Shown: one piece after another, positions 35,855 to 44,561 of the stretch | Position numbering within the stretch: position 1 is the first letter of the stretch | How the letters are laid out: every line of letters begins with the position of its first letter | The notes under the pieces: model-generated | What the model was told of the DNA's origin: nothing | The model's input: only the letters and a program-made list of their open reading frames with translations | The model's database searches: none | Source: Pseudanabaena yagii GIHE-NHR1 | Lineage (GTDB): Bacteria; Cyanobacteriota; Cyanobacteriia; Pseudanabaenales; Pseudanabaenaceae | Direction of reading: 5' to 3' | DNA length: 64,000 bases | Assembly (NCBI RefSeq): GCF_012863495.1 | Contig: NZ_JAAVJL010000004.1 | Coordinates: 236,501 to 300,500 of the forward strand | Made by a program: the position numbers and the translations under genes

Positions 35855-36169
35855 TTAGAGTTTTACTTCGATATCGACACCAGCAGCAAGATCGAGCTTC
35901 ATGAGAGCATCGATGGTTTTTGCCGAGGGTTGATAAATGTCGATAATCCGACTATGGGTACGAGTTTCAAAATGTTCGCGAGAGTCCTTATCTACGTGGG
36001 GCGATCTGAGAACGCAGTAGATACGACGGCGTGTTGGCAGAGGAATAGGGCCAACGGCAGCCGCGTTTGTACGATTAGCAGTTTCGACGATTTTTTCGCA
36101 GGAAGAATCTAGCAGGCGATGATCGAAAGCTTTGAGACGAATCCGAATCTTTTGTTGTTGAGGTGCCAC
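35855..36169 (-). CDS. rpsJ: 30S ribosomal protein S10
   Basis: A 104-residue S10 protein with typical text: [46 protein letters not shown]. Its complete length is the normal one. In most cyanobacteria rpsJ follows rpsL, rpsG, fusA and tuf; here it stands alone, with a palindrome and then divergent ndhL on its 5' side. The start fits the first ATG with an additional few basic residues. A likely terminator hairpin is at 35785-35838. Confidence 0.95.
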   Translation of the reverse strand: MAPQQQKIRIRLKAFDHRLLDSSCEKIVETANRTNAAAVGPIPLPTRRRIYCVLRSPHVDKDSREHFETRTHSRIIDIYQPSAKTIDALMKLDLAAGVDIEVKL

Positions 36170-36284
36170 AGTCTTAGGGATGTATTCGGGTAAAATTTTC
36201 AGCGTTTCTTATGTTAGCACCCTAACAAACTAAAATCAAACACAAATTTTGCTAGATTCTATGCAACCTAAAAATCTGGTAGTC

Positions 36285-36336
36285 CGATTTTCTGTGTTAG
36301 GGATGGGCGGCCGCCCATCCCTAACACAGAAAATCG
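36285..36336. repeat. 52-bp loopless perfect palindrome
   Basis: CGATTTTCTGTGTTAGGGAT GGGCGG and its exact complement with no spacer; the centre is GGCGGCCGCC. It lies between divergent rpsJ and ndhL, about 115 bases from the rpsJ start. Confidence 0.9.
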
Positions 36337-36432
36337 AGATGGAACTTTGGTCATCTTGATTTTTTGAGTTGCGCGATTACTATACTGTTACAATCTATTA
36401 ACAGATACACCTACACAATCCTGTATAGAAAT

Positions 36433-36663
36433 ATGTCGTTTCTTCTCTCTGCCCCAATGCTTGCCGCAATTGTGTATGCCGCGATCGCAGGTACATATTT
36501 ACTTGTTCTACCTCTGATCATTTTGTTTTATTTCAAGGCACGTTGGTATAAAACAGGCTCTCTTGAAAGAGTATTCATTTGTTTCTTAGCCTTTTTCTTC
36601 TTCCCCGGTTTATTAGTACTCTCACCCTTCTTTAACTTCCGCCCTGAAGCACGCACTATTTAA
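36433..36663 (+). CDS. ndhL: NAD(P)H-quinone oxidoreductase subunit L
   Basis: A 76-residue membrane protein with two helices. The NdhL signatures LLVLPLIILFYFKARWYK, SLERVFICFLAFFFFPG and the C-terminal LSPFFNFRPEAR are clear. It belongs to the cyanobacterial and chloroplast NDH-1 complex of thylakoid cyclic electron flow. ATG 36433 is chosen because an upstream TTG would add 23 unrelated residues. A DUF3007 gene follows, as is common in cyanobacteria. Confidence 0.92.
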   Translation: MSFLLSAPMLAAIVYAAIAGTYLLVLPLIILFYFKARWYKTGSLERVFICFLAFFFFPGLLVLSPFFNFRPEARTI

Positions 36664-36682
36664 AGCACTAGTTAAAAATGCC

Positions 36683-36711
36683 TTTAAATCAGCGCTTAGC
36701 GCTGATTTAAA
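36683..36711. repeat. Short palindrome between ndhL and DUF3007
   Basis: TTTAAATCAGCGC, TTA, GCGCTGATTTAAA. It is a hairpin with a GCTTAGC-type apex lying in the 72-base gap between two genes expected to be cotranscribed. Confidence 0.8.
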
Positions 36712-36735
36712 TCAATATTTGAGAGATTGAAGATT

Positions 36736-37065
36736 ATGCGCCGCATTGATGCCATAGCAATTATGGTTGCTTTTTTTGGATTTGGTGGAGTTGCCTTTTG
36801 GGCGTTTCGCGCCTACGGCTTCGATGCAACCAATGCAGGCGTTTGGAGTCAGGTTGTCCTTGTCGGTGTGTTGCTAGCTTGGATTTCTACCTATGTCTTT
36901 CGAGCCGTCACACAAACCATGACCTACAATCAGCAACTTGATGATTACAAAAAGGCAGTTTTGGCAAAGCAACTTGAGGAAATGTCTCCCGAAGATCGCG
37001 AAAAGTTGCTTGCTGAGGTAGAGGCAGAAAAGAAACTAACTCAAAATGCCGTCAAAGATGAATGA
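36736..37065 (+). CDS. DUF3007 family membrane protein
   Basis: A 109-residue protein with two membrane helices at about residues 8-25 and 42-60 and a Lys/Glu-rich cytoplasmic helix at the C terminus. It matches DUF3007, a cyanobacterial family usually next to ndhL. ATG 36736 is preferred over TTG three codons earlier. Its TGA overlaps the ATG of the next gene in ATGA (37062-37065). Function unknown; position suggests a link to NDH-1. Confidence 0.85.
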   Translation: MRRIDAIAIMVAFFGFGGVAFWAFRAYGFDATNAGVWSQVVLVGVLLAWISTYVFRAVTQTMTYNQQLDDYKKAVLAKQLEEMSPEDREKLLAEVEAEKKLTQNAVKDE

Positions 37066-38738
37066 ATCAGCGATCGCCCTATTATTCTCTGTTTCATCCT
37101 AAGCCGCTTGCGAGGCGGGTTAGTTCCTTTGGCTTTCCGAGAGACTTGGGCGATCGCTTTCAAATTATTCAACGATGGTTATGCTTTGCTAATGATGGCG
37201 AACCGTCGAATCTAATTGCAGAAGCGCAGTTTTTACACGATATTTTTGTTGATATTTTGGGGTATAAATCCCCCTTTGAGACGGCGGGTGGGGCTTGGGA
37301 ACTAGAGCTACATCCCAAACCTGCCGTAGGTTTTTTTACAGAAACTTCAGTTAATGTCATTGCCGAAATTATTGTCAATGCTGCCGAAGAAGGGGCGATC
37401 GTCAAGCCTGAGCCGCAGCATGAGACGACTGAATGGATGATCGTACTGGACTATCGTGAGATTTGCCTTTACCATCGCGATGTTTCAGGACTGTTTTGCC
37501 AAAGATTTGCGTGGGAATCGCTGGCGGATTTAGAACAACTTAAGGCTTTTTATTTTTTACTATCGCGGCGGACACTTTTGCGGGGCATTGCTAACAGTGA
37601 GGAGCGATCGCGTACCACTCAGCTATTAGAAGAATCGCACCAACTGGAAGCTGAAGTTCTTAAAAATTTTCACAGTCACTATTACAAAATTCGTAGTCAG
37701 TTAATCAAAGATTTTCGCTATCGGTTGCTTTTGCTAGCTCAAGCTCCCAATACAGGCAATTTGGACTCACATCTGCAAATTAATCCTGAAGATGTCATTG
37801 CGATCGCGATTTATCAAGCCCAGAAATTGTTGAATCGCATCTTATTTGTCGCTTGTTGTGAAGATCGCGGGTTACTACCTGAACATCTGATAAAAGATGC
37901 TTACGAGTTTATCAATCCCTATATAGAGCAACATATTTGGGAAAATTACAAGGCGATTTTTCGTTGGGTACAAAAGGGGAATCCCAATTACCACAGTCCG
38001 ATTAATGCTTATCCATCGGGTTTATTTGAAAGCGATCGCATTTTAGATGGTGCGCTGTTTGTGGGGGATGAGCTATGTCGGCAGATTAAAGAGATTGCGC
38101 GGTTTGACTTTGGGGAAGATATTACGCGCCATATTTTGACCGCACTTTTTGATGATTCCATTAAAGAATTGTCGCAATATCGCAAAGATCTGGGTAATCT
38201 CAGCAAAAGACGTACTCCCAAGTTACCTTGCAAAGCGATTCTCCACAGTGAGTCCGTTATTCGCACTTTACAGCAGCATTTGTCTCTAGGAAATAAAGAT
38301 GACGATCGCGATCGCCAGTTTGCTCAAGACACCTTGGCATATTGCAAGGCATATCAAGAGCGCTTACTCAATATCAAAATTGTGCATCCCAAATGTGGTG
38401 CAGGCGTATTTCTGACTACGGCACTGGAGTTTTTAATTTCTGAACATGAGCGTATCCATCATCTCTTAACCAAATTCTCTCCCCATCCTGAAGCGCTAGT
38501 TCACAAAACGCCAACGGAGATAATCACGCATATTTTGCAGCATAATCTCTTTGGCTGTGATGTGGTCGAGGAATCTATCGAAATTACCCGTCTATCCCTA
38601 TGTCTGCGATCGCTCGAAATCAATCCCGCCATTCCCAATTTTGAGCAGAATATTCAATTAGGTGAGTTGGCAAATTGTGATTTTGGTGAAGAGTTTCAGC
38701 AAGCAAGCGATCGCGATGAGATCGTAATTCTAAAATAA
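37062..38738 (+). CDS. Degenerate or truncated restriction-modification-like methyltransferase protein
   Basis: A 558-residue protein. The N-terminal about 200 residues (FLHDIFVDILGY, PKPAVGFFTE) resemble the N-terminal part of type IIG restriction-methyltransferase and BREX PglX-like proteins. At about residues 440-455 a methyltransferase motif I is changed from the usual DPACGSGAFL to HPKCGAGVFL, and the adjacent region ends with NLFGCDVVEESIEI. No NPPY motif is present and the reading frame stops soon after, so the methyltransferase is incomplete. It is coupled to DUF3007 by a four-base overlap. Function unknown, probably non-catalytic. Confidence 0.7.
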   Translation: MNQRSPYYSLFHPKPLARRVSSFGFPRDLGDRFQIIQRWLCFANDGEPSNLIAEAQFLHDIFVDILGYKSPFETAGGAWELELHPKPAVGFFTETSVNVIAEIIVNAAEEGAIVKPEPQHETTEWMIVLDYREICLYHRDVSGLFCQRFAWESLADLEQLKAFYFLLSRRTLLRGIANSEERSRTTQLLEESHQLEAEVLKNFHSHYYKIRSQLIKDFRYRLLLLAQAPNTGNLDSHLQINPEDVIAIAIYQAQKLLNRILFVACCEDRGLLPEHLIKDAYEFINPYIEQHIWENYKAIFRWVQKGNPNYHSPINAYPSGLFESDRILDGALFVGDELCRQIKEIARFDFGEDITRHILTALFDDSIKELSQYRKDLGNLSKRRTPKLPCKAILHSESVIRTLQQHLSLGNKDDDRDRQFAQDTLAYCKAYQERLLNIKIVHPKCGAGVFLTTALEFLISEHERIHHLLTKFSPHPEALVHKTPTEIITHILQHNLFGCDVVEESIEITRLSLCLRSLEINPAIPNFEQNIQLGELANCDFGEEFQQASDRDEIVILK

Positions 38739-38771
38739 GGCAATGGCGGCGCTTCGCGCCGCCATTGCCTT
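38737..38771. terminator. Hairpin terminator after the degenerate methyltransferase gene
   Basis: AAGGCAATGGCGGCGC, TTC, and the exact complement: a 16-bp GC-rich stem that begins at the stop codon and is followed by a short T-run. It is one of the GC-TTC-GC apex palindromes. Confidence 0.8.
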
Positions 38772-38822
38772 TTAAGGTAGAATATTCACTCTTACCGTGA
38801 TTGTGGAATAGTTGAAGGGCTT

Positions 38823-39593
38823 ATGCTGGCGAAACGGATTTTGCCTTGTCTTGATGTAAAAGCAGGTCGAGTCGTCAAAGGGGTGAACTTTGTCGATCTC
38901 AAGGATGCTGGCGATCCCGTAGAACTAGCACAGGCTTATAACCAAGCAGGAGCGGATGAACTGGTATTTCTTGACATCACGGCTACCCATGAAGATCGCG
39001 GCACGATTTTAGATGTGGTCTATCGCACTGCCGAACAAGTTTTTATCCCCCTCACTGTTGGTGGTGGTGTCCGCAATCTCGACAATATTCGCGAACTGTT
39101 ACGGGCAGGAGCCGATAAGGTCAGCATGAATTCCGCCGCCGTTCATGATCCTGACCTCATTAATCGCAGTAGCGATCGCTTTGGTAATCAGTGCATTGTT
39201 GTAGCGATCGATGCCCGACGCAGAAACGATCCCCAGAATTTAGGTTGGGATGTATATGTACGGGGTGGGCGCGAAAATACAGGTATTGATGCGCTCTGGT
39301 GGGCACAGGAAGTCGTTAAACGAGGGGCAGGGGAAATCTTGCTGACCAGTATGGATGCTGATGGAACCAAAGCTGGTTACGATCTCGAACTTACTCGTCA
39401 AGTTGCGGATTTAGTAGAAGTGCCTGTAATTGCTTCAGGTGGGGCAGGTAATTGTGAGCATATTCTGCAAGCAGTAACAGAAGGTAGAGCCGAAGCAGCA
39501 TTGCTAGCCTCATTACTGCACTATGGCGAATTAACGATCACTGAAATTAAAGAATATCTCAGCGCTTATCAAGTGCCAGTGCGATCGCTTTAG
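38823..39593 (+). CDS. hisF: Imidazole glycerol phosphate synthase cyclase subunit
   Basis: A 256-residue TIM barrel. The active-site Asp is in [12 protein letters not shown] (residue 11) and the second is in [18 protein letters not shown] and the phosphate-binding GGAGN segment complete the HisF pattern. It takes ammonia from HisH and converts PRFAR to IGP and AICAR in histidine synthesis. It is monocistronic; hisH is not in the window. The gene overlaps a short hairpin terminator. Confidence 0.95.
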   Translation: MLAKRILPCLDVKAGRVVKGVNFVDLKDAGDPVELAQAYNQAGADELVFLDITATHEDRGTILDVVYRTAEQVFIPLTVGGGVRNLDNIRELLRAGADKVSMNSAAVHDPDLINRSSDRFGNQCIVVAIDARRRNDPQNLGWDVYVRGGRENTGIDALWWAQEVVKRGAGEILLTSMDADGTKAGYDLELTRQVADLVEVPVIASGGAGNCEHILQAVTEGRAEAALLASLLHYGELTITEIKEYLSAYQVPVRSL

Positions 39594-39620
39594 AAAAAAT
39601 TCTGCTACGCAGAATTTTTT
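39594..39620. terminator. Bidirectional hairpin terminator between hisF and nadE
   Basis: AAAAAATTCTG, CTACG, CAGAATTTTTT. It starts at the base after hisF, and its right arm contains part of the nadE stop codon (39619-39621). A- and T-tracts suit both directions. Confidence 0.85.
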
Positions 39621-41322
39621 AGGGGGTAACTTTACTGGCGATCGGCATTCTCCAACCAGAGCCAAAGGCGCGATCGGTAATTTTTAAACCGGGGGCAGCT
39701 TGGCGGCGTTTGAATTCGGCAATTTTGACCAGACGCACTACGCGATCGACTGTTGCTTGCTCATGTCCTGAGGCAATGATTTCGGCTGCCGATAAATGCT
39801 GGTTAATTAATTTATGCAAAATATCATCGAGAATATCGTAGGGCGGTAGGGAATCTTGATCGACTTGATCGGGCTTTAGCTCTGCACTAGGGGGCTTTGT
39901 GATGATATTGACAGGAATTACTTCGGCAACACCATGCTTAATCGCTAGCGGTGAATCAGAACGATTGAGCCATTCGCAAATCGAAAATACTCGCGTTTTC
40001 GGGACATCAGCGATCGCCGCCAGACCACCATTCATATCCCCATAGAGAGTGCAGTAGCCCACGGACACCTCAGATTTATTCCCCGTAGAAATTAGCAAAT
40101 GCCCGAATTTATTGGAGATCGCCATGAGCAAGCTCCCCCGAATCCGCGATTGTAAATTCTCTTCAGTGACATCACTAGCACGTCCTGCAAATAGATGCGC
40201 CAAACTATGATCAAAAGCCGACATCATAGGCTGAATGGGAATCGTTTCTGTCGTAATTCCTAAATTTTGGGCAAGGGCGATCGCATCGCTAATCGAATGC
40301 TCGGAACTATAAAGAGAAGGCATCAGCACACCCAAGACATTCTCTTTGCCGATCGCTTCTGTTGCGATCGCCGCAACTAGCGCTGAGTCAATACCGCCAC
40401 TTAAACCAATGACGACCTTCCGAAAGCGACATTTCTGCACATAGTCCCGCACACCAAGAACCAAAGCCGCAAAAATTTCCGCATCGTCACTTTCATAGCT
40501 TGATAAATTTGGACTCTGACCAACTTGCTCAAAATCAATTACAAGCAAATCTTCATCAAAACCTTTGCCCCGCGCCACAATTTCGCCATCGCGATTAAAC
40601 GCCATACTGCGCCCATCAAAAATCAGATCGTCATTTGCGCCGACTTGATTGGCATAGAGCAAGGGCAAGTTATGCACGATCGCACTATGGCTGAGCATGG
40701 CTTCACGTAATTTCTGCTTACCGACCGCATAGGGAGAAGCGGATAAATTAACCAGCAAATCTACTTCTTTTTGCGCTAGTTCTGCAACGGGATCATCCGC
40801 ATAGTTCCGTTTTCCCCAAAACTTTTCATCATTCCAAATATCCTCGCAAATGGTCACGCCCACTCGCAATGAAGCTTGGTCTGACAGCTTTAATGTAAAA
40901 ACTTGACTCCCCTCACCCACCTCAAAATAACGATCTTCATCAAATACGTCATAGGTCGGCAACAATCGCTTATGGAAAATTTGCTGCACTTTGCCATCTT
41001 GTAACAAAGCGGCACTATTAAACAGAGGCTTGCCCCCCATCTGACTTGCCTGCGGATTTATGGAAACTGTCCCCACTAGTACTGCCACATTATGGGGAAG
41101 TTTCTGGGCTAAATCGGCGATCGCTAAGTCCATATCGCGCACAAACTGACGACTCATCAATAAATCGCGAGGCGGATAGCCACAGACTGAAAGTTCAGGT
41201 GTCAGGACTAACTGCACACCTTGCGCCGCTAATTTTTGGACAGCAGACAACAGGCGATCGCAGTTACCTACCAAATCACCAATGATCGGATTAAGCTGTG
41301 CGATCCCAAACTTTAAGGTCAT
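39619..41322 (-). CDS. nadE: Glutamine-dependent NAD+ synthetase
   Basis: A 567-residue two-domain enzyme. The N-terminal nitrilase-like glutaminase (about 1-265) has the Glu (TPELSVCGYP), Lys (FHKRLLPTYDVF) and Cys (GVTICEDIW). The C-terminal synthetase domain has the pyrophosphate loop GLSGGIDSALVAAIA and the ISTGNKSEVSVGYCTLYGDMNGG block. It amidates NaAD to NAD+ with ATP and glutamine. Convergent with hisF. The ATG start is normal. Confidence 0.93.
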   Translation of the reverse strand: MTLKFGIAQLNPIIGDLVGNCDRLLSAVQKLAAQGVQLVLTPELSVCGYPPRDLLMSRQFVRDMDLAIADLAQKLPHNVAVLVGTVSINPQASQMGGKPLFNSAALLQDGKVQQIFHKRLLPTYDVFDEDRYFEVGEGSQVFTLKLSDQASLRVGVTICEDIWNDEKFWGKRNYADDPVAELAQKEVDLLVNLSASPYAVGKQKLREAMLSHSAIVHNLPLLYANQVGANDDLIFDGRSMAFNRDGEIVARGKGFDEDLLVIDFEQVGQSPNLSSYESDDAEIFAALVLGVRDYVQKCRFRKVVIGLSGGIDSALVAAIATEAIGKENVLGVLMPSLYSSEHSISDAIALAQNLGITTETIPIQPMMSAFDHSLAHLFAGRASDVTEENLQSRIRGSLLMAISNKFGHLLISTGNKSEVSVGYCTLYGDMNGGLAAIADVPKTRVFSICEWLNRSDSPLAIKHGVAEVIPVNIITKPPSAELKPDQVDQDSLPPYDILDDILHKLINQHLSAAEIIASGHEQATVDRVVRLVKIAEFKRRQAAPGLKITDRAFGSGWRMPIASKVTP

Positions 41323-41350
41323 ATCGGTATATCTCGTTGGAAAGTAGCTT

Positions 41351-41524
41351 TTGGCTGTTAGCGATTAGCTTTTAGCTTTTGGATTGCTATATCTTAAAAA
41401 AGGTATTGTGAGATGCTTGTCTTGCAATATCCTCACAATACCTTTTTACCTTTTTAGTCATTCATAGCAACAGCTACTCTCCATAGCCAAAAGCTAACAG
41501 CTAACAGCTAATCGCTAACAGCTA
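41351..41524. repeat. 174-bp element with long terminal inverted repeats
   Basis: The left end TTGGCTGTTAGCGATTAGC (41351 on) and the right end GCTAATCGCTAACAGCTA are inverted copies, each about 30 bases and built from GCTAACAG-like short direct repeats. The middle holds a hairpin AAAAAAGGTATTGTGAG ... CTCACAATACC (41396-41446). The layout is MITE-like. It ends two bases before the CPP1-like stop. Confidence 0.75.
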
Positions 41525-41526
41525 AA

Positions 41527-42147
41527 TTAACGCAAGAAACAAGCATGGAGCCACATGACTAACAAAATAATTGCCATTTGGATTGGACTAGGGAAAAATC
41601 CATCGCTTACCAAACGGGACAATACCAAAACTTGGTTAGTCAAAGCCGCAAGCACTACCCCCACAGTGATCCCCGACAAGGAAATCAACAGAGCGCGTCC
41701 AAAACGATTTTCTTTGCGGGTGAGTAAATAGACACTAACAATCAAGCCAAATGATAGCCAAGTGGTGGTGGCGGTTGGTACAAAAAAGCTGATTGCCCCA
41801 AGTCCAGTAAAAATCCCCAGAGAAATATAAATGTCTTTTTGACTAGGACTGTCTAGTAATCTTGATAACCAAGAGGGAGCGCGACGTTGGGGATTATTTT
41901 GTAAAGCCGCAGGAATCGCTGTCGATAGGCGTTCAGGATAGCGAATCCGATCAGGAACAGCTATCTTGCCTTCTTTACGGGCGCGTAAACGATCCATAAG
42001 GATGGCATCGTAGGCAACCTCGATCACTTCTTGTTGAGACTCATCCCCCTCATATTCGCGCAATAGGCGATCACGTGCATCACGCACTTCTTCAAAGGAG
42101 GCTTCGTCATGGACTCCTAGTTTTTCGTAGGGAGTTGGTTCGCTCAT
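41527..42147 (-). CDS. CPP1-like family protein (J-like domain and membrane helices)
   Basis: A 206-residue protein. Residues about 5-70 form a J-like helical domain (PYEKLGVHDEASFEEVRDAR) without an HPD motif, and three to four membrane helices follow (about 105-205). This matches the CPP1/cell growth defect family, for which a chaperone role in protochlorophyllide oxidoreductase stability is known in plants. ATG 42147 is chosen because the longer open frame adds 25 residues of unrelated sequence. No operon partner. Confidence 0.8.
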   Translation of the reverse strand: MSEPTPYEKLGVHDEASFEEVRDARDRLLREYEGDESQQEVIEVAYDAILMDRLRARKEGKIAVPDRIRYPERLSTAIPAALQNNPQRRAPSWLSRLLDSPSQKDIYISLGIFTGLGAISFFVPTATTTWLSFGLIVSVYLLTRKENRFGRALLISLSGITVGVVLAALTNQVLVLSRLVSDGFFPSPIQMAIILLVMWLHACFLR

Positions 42148-42302
42148 TTTTCCAACTGTAATTTCTAACTTTAAGTGTTTGTAGAATTCACTATGGAATT
42201 CACGCAAAAGACAGCCTAGCAACTAATCAGAAAATAGTATGCAGCCTATATCTAACCATAGTATAACGCTTGATTTAAAATCCTTATGTGAATTTTTAGA
42301 TA

Positions 42303-42396
42303 TATAGCGATCGCTAGTCTAATGATGCAAATTTCCCCTCTTCGGCGAGAAATTTGTCCTATCTGCTTGAAAATCGCTAACTAGCAATCGCTATAT
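42303..42396. repeat. Element with TATAGCGATCGCTAG terminal inverted repeats
   Basis: ATATAGCGATCGCTAGT on the left and CTAGCAATCGCTATAT on the right. An internal hairpin AAATTTCCCCTCTTCGGCGA GAAATTT has a CTTCGG apex. It forms the outer part of a repeat cluster that continues to 42575. Confidence 0.7.
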
Positions 42397-42575
42397 TTCT
42401 ATAAAAGGCATGTTCAAAATCTGTAGTTACTACACTTCGCGCAGTAACTATAGTAGAAATAGAGATCGCTATATTTCTATAAAAGTTATGCCCCAATCAT
42501 GTATCTACTGCGCTTCGCGCAGTAGATACATAAACTAGCGATCGCTATATTTTTGTAAAAGCCATGCTCCAACTT
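42383..42575 (-). repeat. Three tandem copies of a Uma2 gene 3' end with interspersed hairpins
   Basis: The segment ending TATAGCGATCG on the minus strand, which encodes the last residues (AWLLQKYSDR) of the Uma2 protein, occurs at 42537-42575 and again, degenerate, at 42462-42500 and 42383-42420. Spacing is 76 and 78 bases. Palindromes GTAGTTACT... (apex CTTCGCGCAG) and GTATCTACTGCGCTTCGCGC lie between copies. Confidence 0.8.
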
Positions 42576-43221
42576 CAGATTGAGATTTTTCGCGGCTGAG
42601 TCTTAGGGCAAATTCGAGATCAGCGATCGCTAAACCACCTAACAACTTCGACTCTGTAATCTGACGACTGCCTCCATCGATCATTTCAAAGGCAATGATT
42701 TTTACTTCTTGGACATCAACAACCCAATATTCACTAGCCCCCAATTGCTCATAAAGTAATCGTTTCTTGCCTAAGTCGTCGCCTAGTGTAGAACTAGATA
42801 TTTCAATCACCAAATTAGGAACGGCAAATTCATCAAGATTTACTACAGAGTTGCTGCGTGGAGCTAAACTTGCAGATTCACCGATGTAGTAAGAGATATC
42901 GGGCTGACACCCTTGAACTCCTGTTTTTGTATAGCTGCAATTGATCAAACCTCTTGCAGGAATAGCTGCCAATGTGCAGTACAAGCTAATTGCAAAAAGA
43001 GTCATGCCATGATCGAGTGCGTGTGCAGAGTTAACTAACTCTGTTTCAATCCTCATTTGCCTAAATTGATTTTTGTCGTAATAACATCGCGAGTCTGCAT
43101 ATAGAGGATTTTCGAGAATCTGCACAAACTCTTCCCATGTTGCGCTAATCCATTGATCGGTAATGAGTGGCTGGGATATTGGCTCTTGATTTTTGAGACG
43201 AGGAGTAGCGATCGCTGTCAT
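42535..43221 (-). CDS. Uma2 family (DUF820) putative endonuclease
   Basis: A 228-residue protein. PD-(D/E)xK positions are visible: PDISYYIGES, the Glu in LVIEISSSTL and the Lys in GDDLGKKRLLYEQLG; the tail EYWVVDVQEVKI is typical. Family function is unclear. Its stop codon lies in a TATAGCGATCGCTAG repeat, and copies of its last about 36 bases recur twice downstream. The N-terminal 40 residues are extra compared with the 187-residue copy at 21021. Confidence 0.88.
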   Translation of the reverse strand: MTAIATPRLKNQEPISQPLITDQWISATWEEFVQILENPLYADSRCYYDKNQFRQMRIETELVNSAHALDHGMTLFAISLYCTLAAIPARGLINCSYTKTGVQGCQPDISYYIGESASLAPRSNSVVNLDEFAVPNLVIEISSSTLGDDLGKKRLLYEQLGASEYWVVDVQEVKIIAFEMIDGGSRQITESKLLGGLAIADLEFALRLSREKSQSEVGAWLLQKYSDR

Positions 43222-43250
43222 CTTGATAATCTCCCAAAGACAAAACTTTG

Positions 43251-43325
43251 ATAAAACCCAAAAAGCTGTGGCGCACGCTGCGCGTGCGCCACAGCTTTTT
43301 GGGTTTTATATTTGCGCCTAGCTAG
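43251..43325. repeat. Family A palindromic element (copy A4)
   Basis: ATAAAACCCAAAAAGCTGTG GCGCACG and complement, ending TTTGGGTTTTATATTTGCGCC. The core matches A1 and A2; the outer TAAGTAG end is not clear on the left. It lies upstream of both the Uma2 gene and sbtA. Confidence 0.8.
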
Positions 43326-43545
43326 TCATATGCTATCAAACCAAAGCAGTGAAAAGAGCCACCTTGCAAGAGTTTTCATTTCTTTGAGTTGATGAAATCT
43401 GTAAGCATGTGACCCTAATAACGCATTTGCGATTGAGATCGCCATACAATTCTGTAGACTGACATCAGGTATTAATTATTTAAAAAATTACTTCTGCACA
43501 ATTTGTTTCTAAAAAAATCTTTTATTTTTATATGGATCTGTCCAC
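43326..43545. other. Upstream region of sbtA
   Basis: About 220 bases with no gene or long palindrome, AT-rich, directly before sbtA. In other cyanobacteria this gene is induced under low CO2 by LysR-type regulators. I could not identify the operator with confidence. Confidence 0.4.
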
Positions 43546-44532
43546 ATGGATTTAGACCTAATTGTTTCTAATGTTCTCAATCCGCCGATCTTGTTCTTTT
43601 TCTTAGGCATGATGGCAGTATTGATTAAGTCGGATTTAGAAATTCCGCCGCCAATTCCGAAATTATTCTCACTATATTTACTTCTAGCGATCGGCTTTAA
43701 GGGTGGTGTCGAGCTTGTCAAAAGTGGGATTAGCCAAGAAGTAGTACTGACAATGGTTGCAGCAATCCTCATGGCTTGCCTTGTCCCCGTCTATTCATTT
43801 TTCATTCTCAGGATCAAGCTTGATGCATATAACGCTGCCGCGATCGCCGCAACCTATGGCTCGATTAGTGCTGTTACCTTCATCACCGCTAGCTCATTTT
43901 TGGGACAGTTAAATATTCCCTTTGATGGCTATATGGTCGCCGCTTTGGCACTGATGGAGTCCCCCGCAATTATTGTCGGATTGATCCTCGTCAGTCTATT
44001 CACCGCCGCAGAGAAAGCCGAAAAAGGGGAAGAACGAGAATTTGCATGGGGGGAAGTCCTCCGTGAAGCTTTTCTGAATAGCTCCGTATTTTTGCTAGTT
44101 GGTAGTTTAATTATTGGCTGCCTCACGGGGGAGAGAGGTTGGCATGTCCTGTCACCCTTTACCCAAGATATGTTTTATGGCGTGTTGACTTTCTTCTTGA
44201 TGGATATGGGATTAGTCGCCGCAAAACGTATTAAAGATTTACAAAAAACAGGCGTATTTTTAATTGCCTTTGCGATTTTGATGCCAATCTTAAATTCGGG
44301 TGTGGGGATTGCGATCGCTAGATTAATTTCGATGTCGCAGGGAGATGCCCTTCTATTTGCAGTGCTATGTGCTAGTGCATCTTATATCGCTGTACCTGCT
44401 GCGATGCGTCTGACCGTGCCAGAAGCAAATCCTAGCCTCTATGTCTCGACTGCCCTAGCCGTCACATTCCCCTTCAACATTATTGTCGGAATTCCTTTAT
44501 ATTTATATGTAATCAATTTATTTTGGGTCTAG
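43546..44532 (+). CDS. sbtA: Sodium-dependent bicarbonate transporter SbtA
   Basis: A 328-residue membrane protein with about ten helices. The text MDLDLIVSNVLNPPILFFFLGM and the ending SLYVSTALAVTFPFNIIVGIPLY matches SbtA (DUF897). It imports bicarbonate with Na+ as part of the CO2-concentrating mechanism. The partner sbtB follows after 402 bases, much more than the usual short gap, with a repeat element between. The ATG start agrees with the family. Confidence 0.92.
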   Translation: MDLDLIVSNVLNPPILFFFLGMMAVLIKSDLEIPPPIPKLFSLYLLLAIGFKGGVELVKSGISQEVVLTMVAAILMACLVPVYSFFILRIKLDAYNAAAIAATYGSISAVTFITASSFLGQLNIPFDGYMVAALALMESPAIIVGLILVSLFTAAEKAEKGEEREFAWGEVLREAFLNSSVFLLVGSLIIGCLTGERGWHVLSPFTQDMFYGVLTFFLMDMGLVAAKRIKDLQKTGVFLIAFAILMPILNSGVGIAIARLISMSQGDALLFAVLCASASYIAVPAAMRLTVPEANPSLYVSTALAVTFPFNIIVGIPLYLYVINLFWV

Positions 44533-44561
44533 ACTCAAAATAATCTTCTAAATACCTATTG

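Noticed and set aside
36285-36336. Possible NotI-like or origin site at the centre GCGGCCGC
   Set aside because: It is the centre of a perfect palindrome of the same type as many others here; no DnaA boxes or replication gene adjoin it.
43509-43772. 87-codon open frame opposite the sbtA start
   Set aside because: Shadow of sbtA, which is clearly the real gene.
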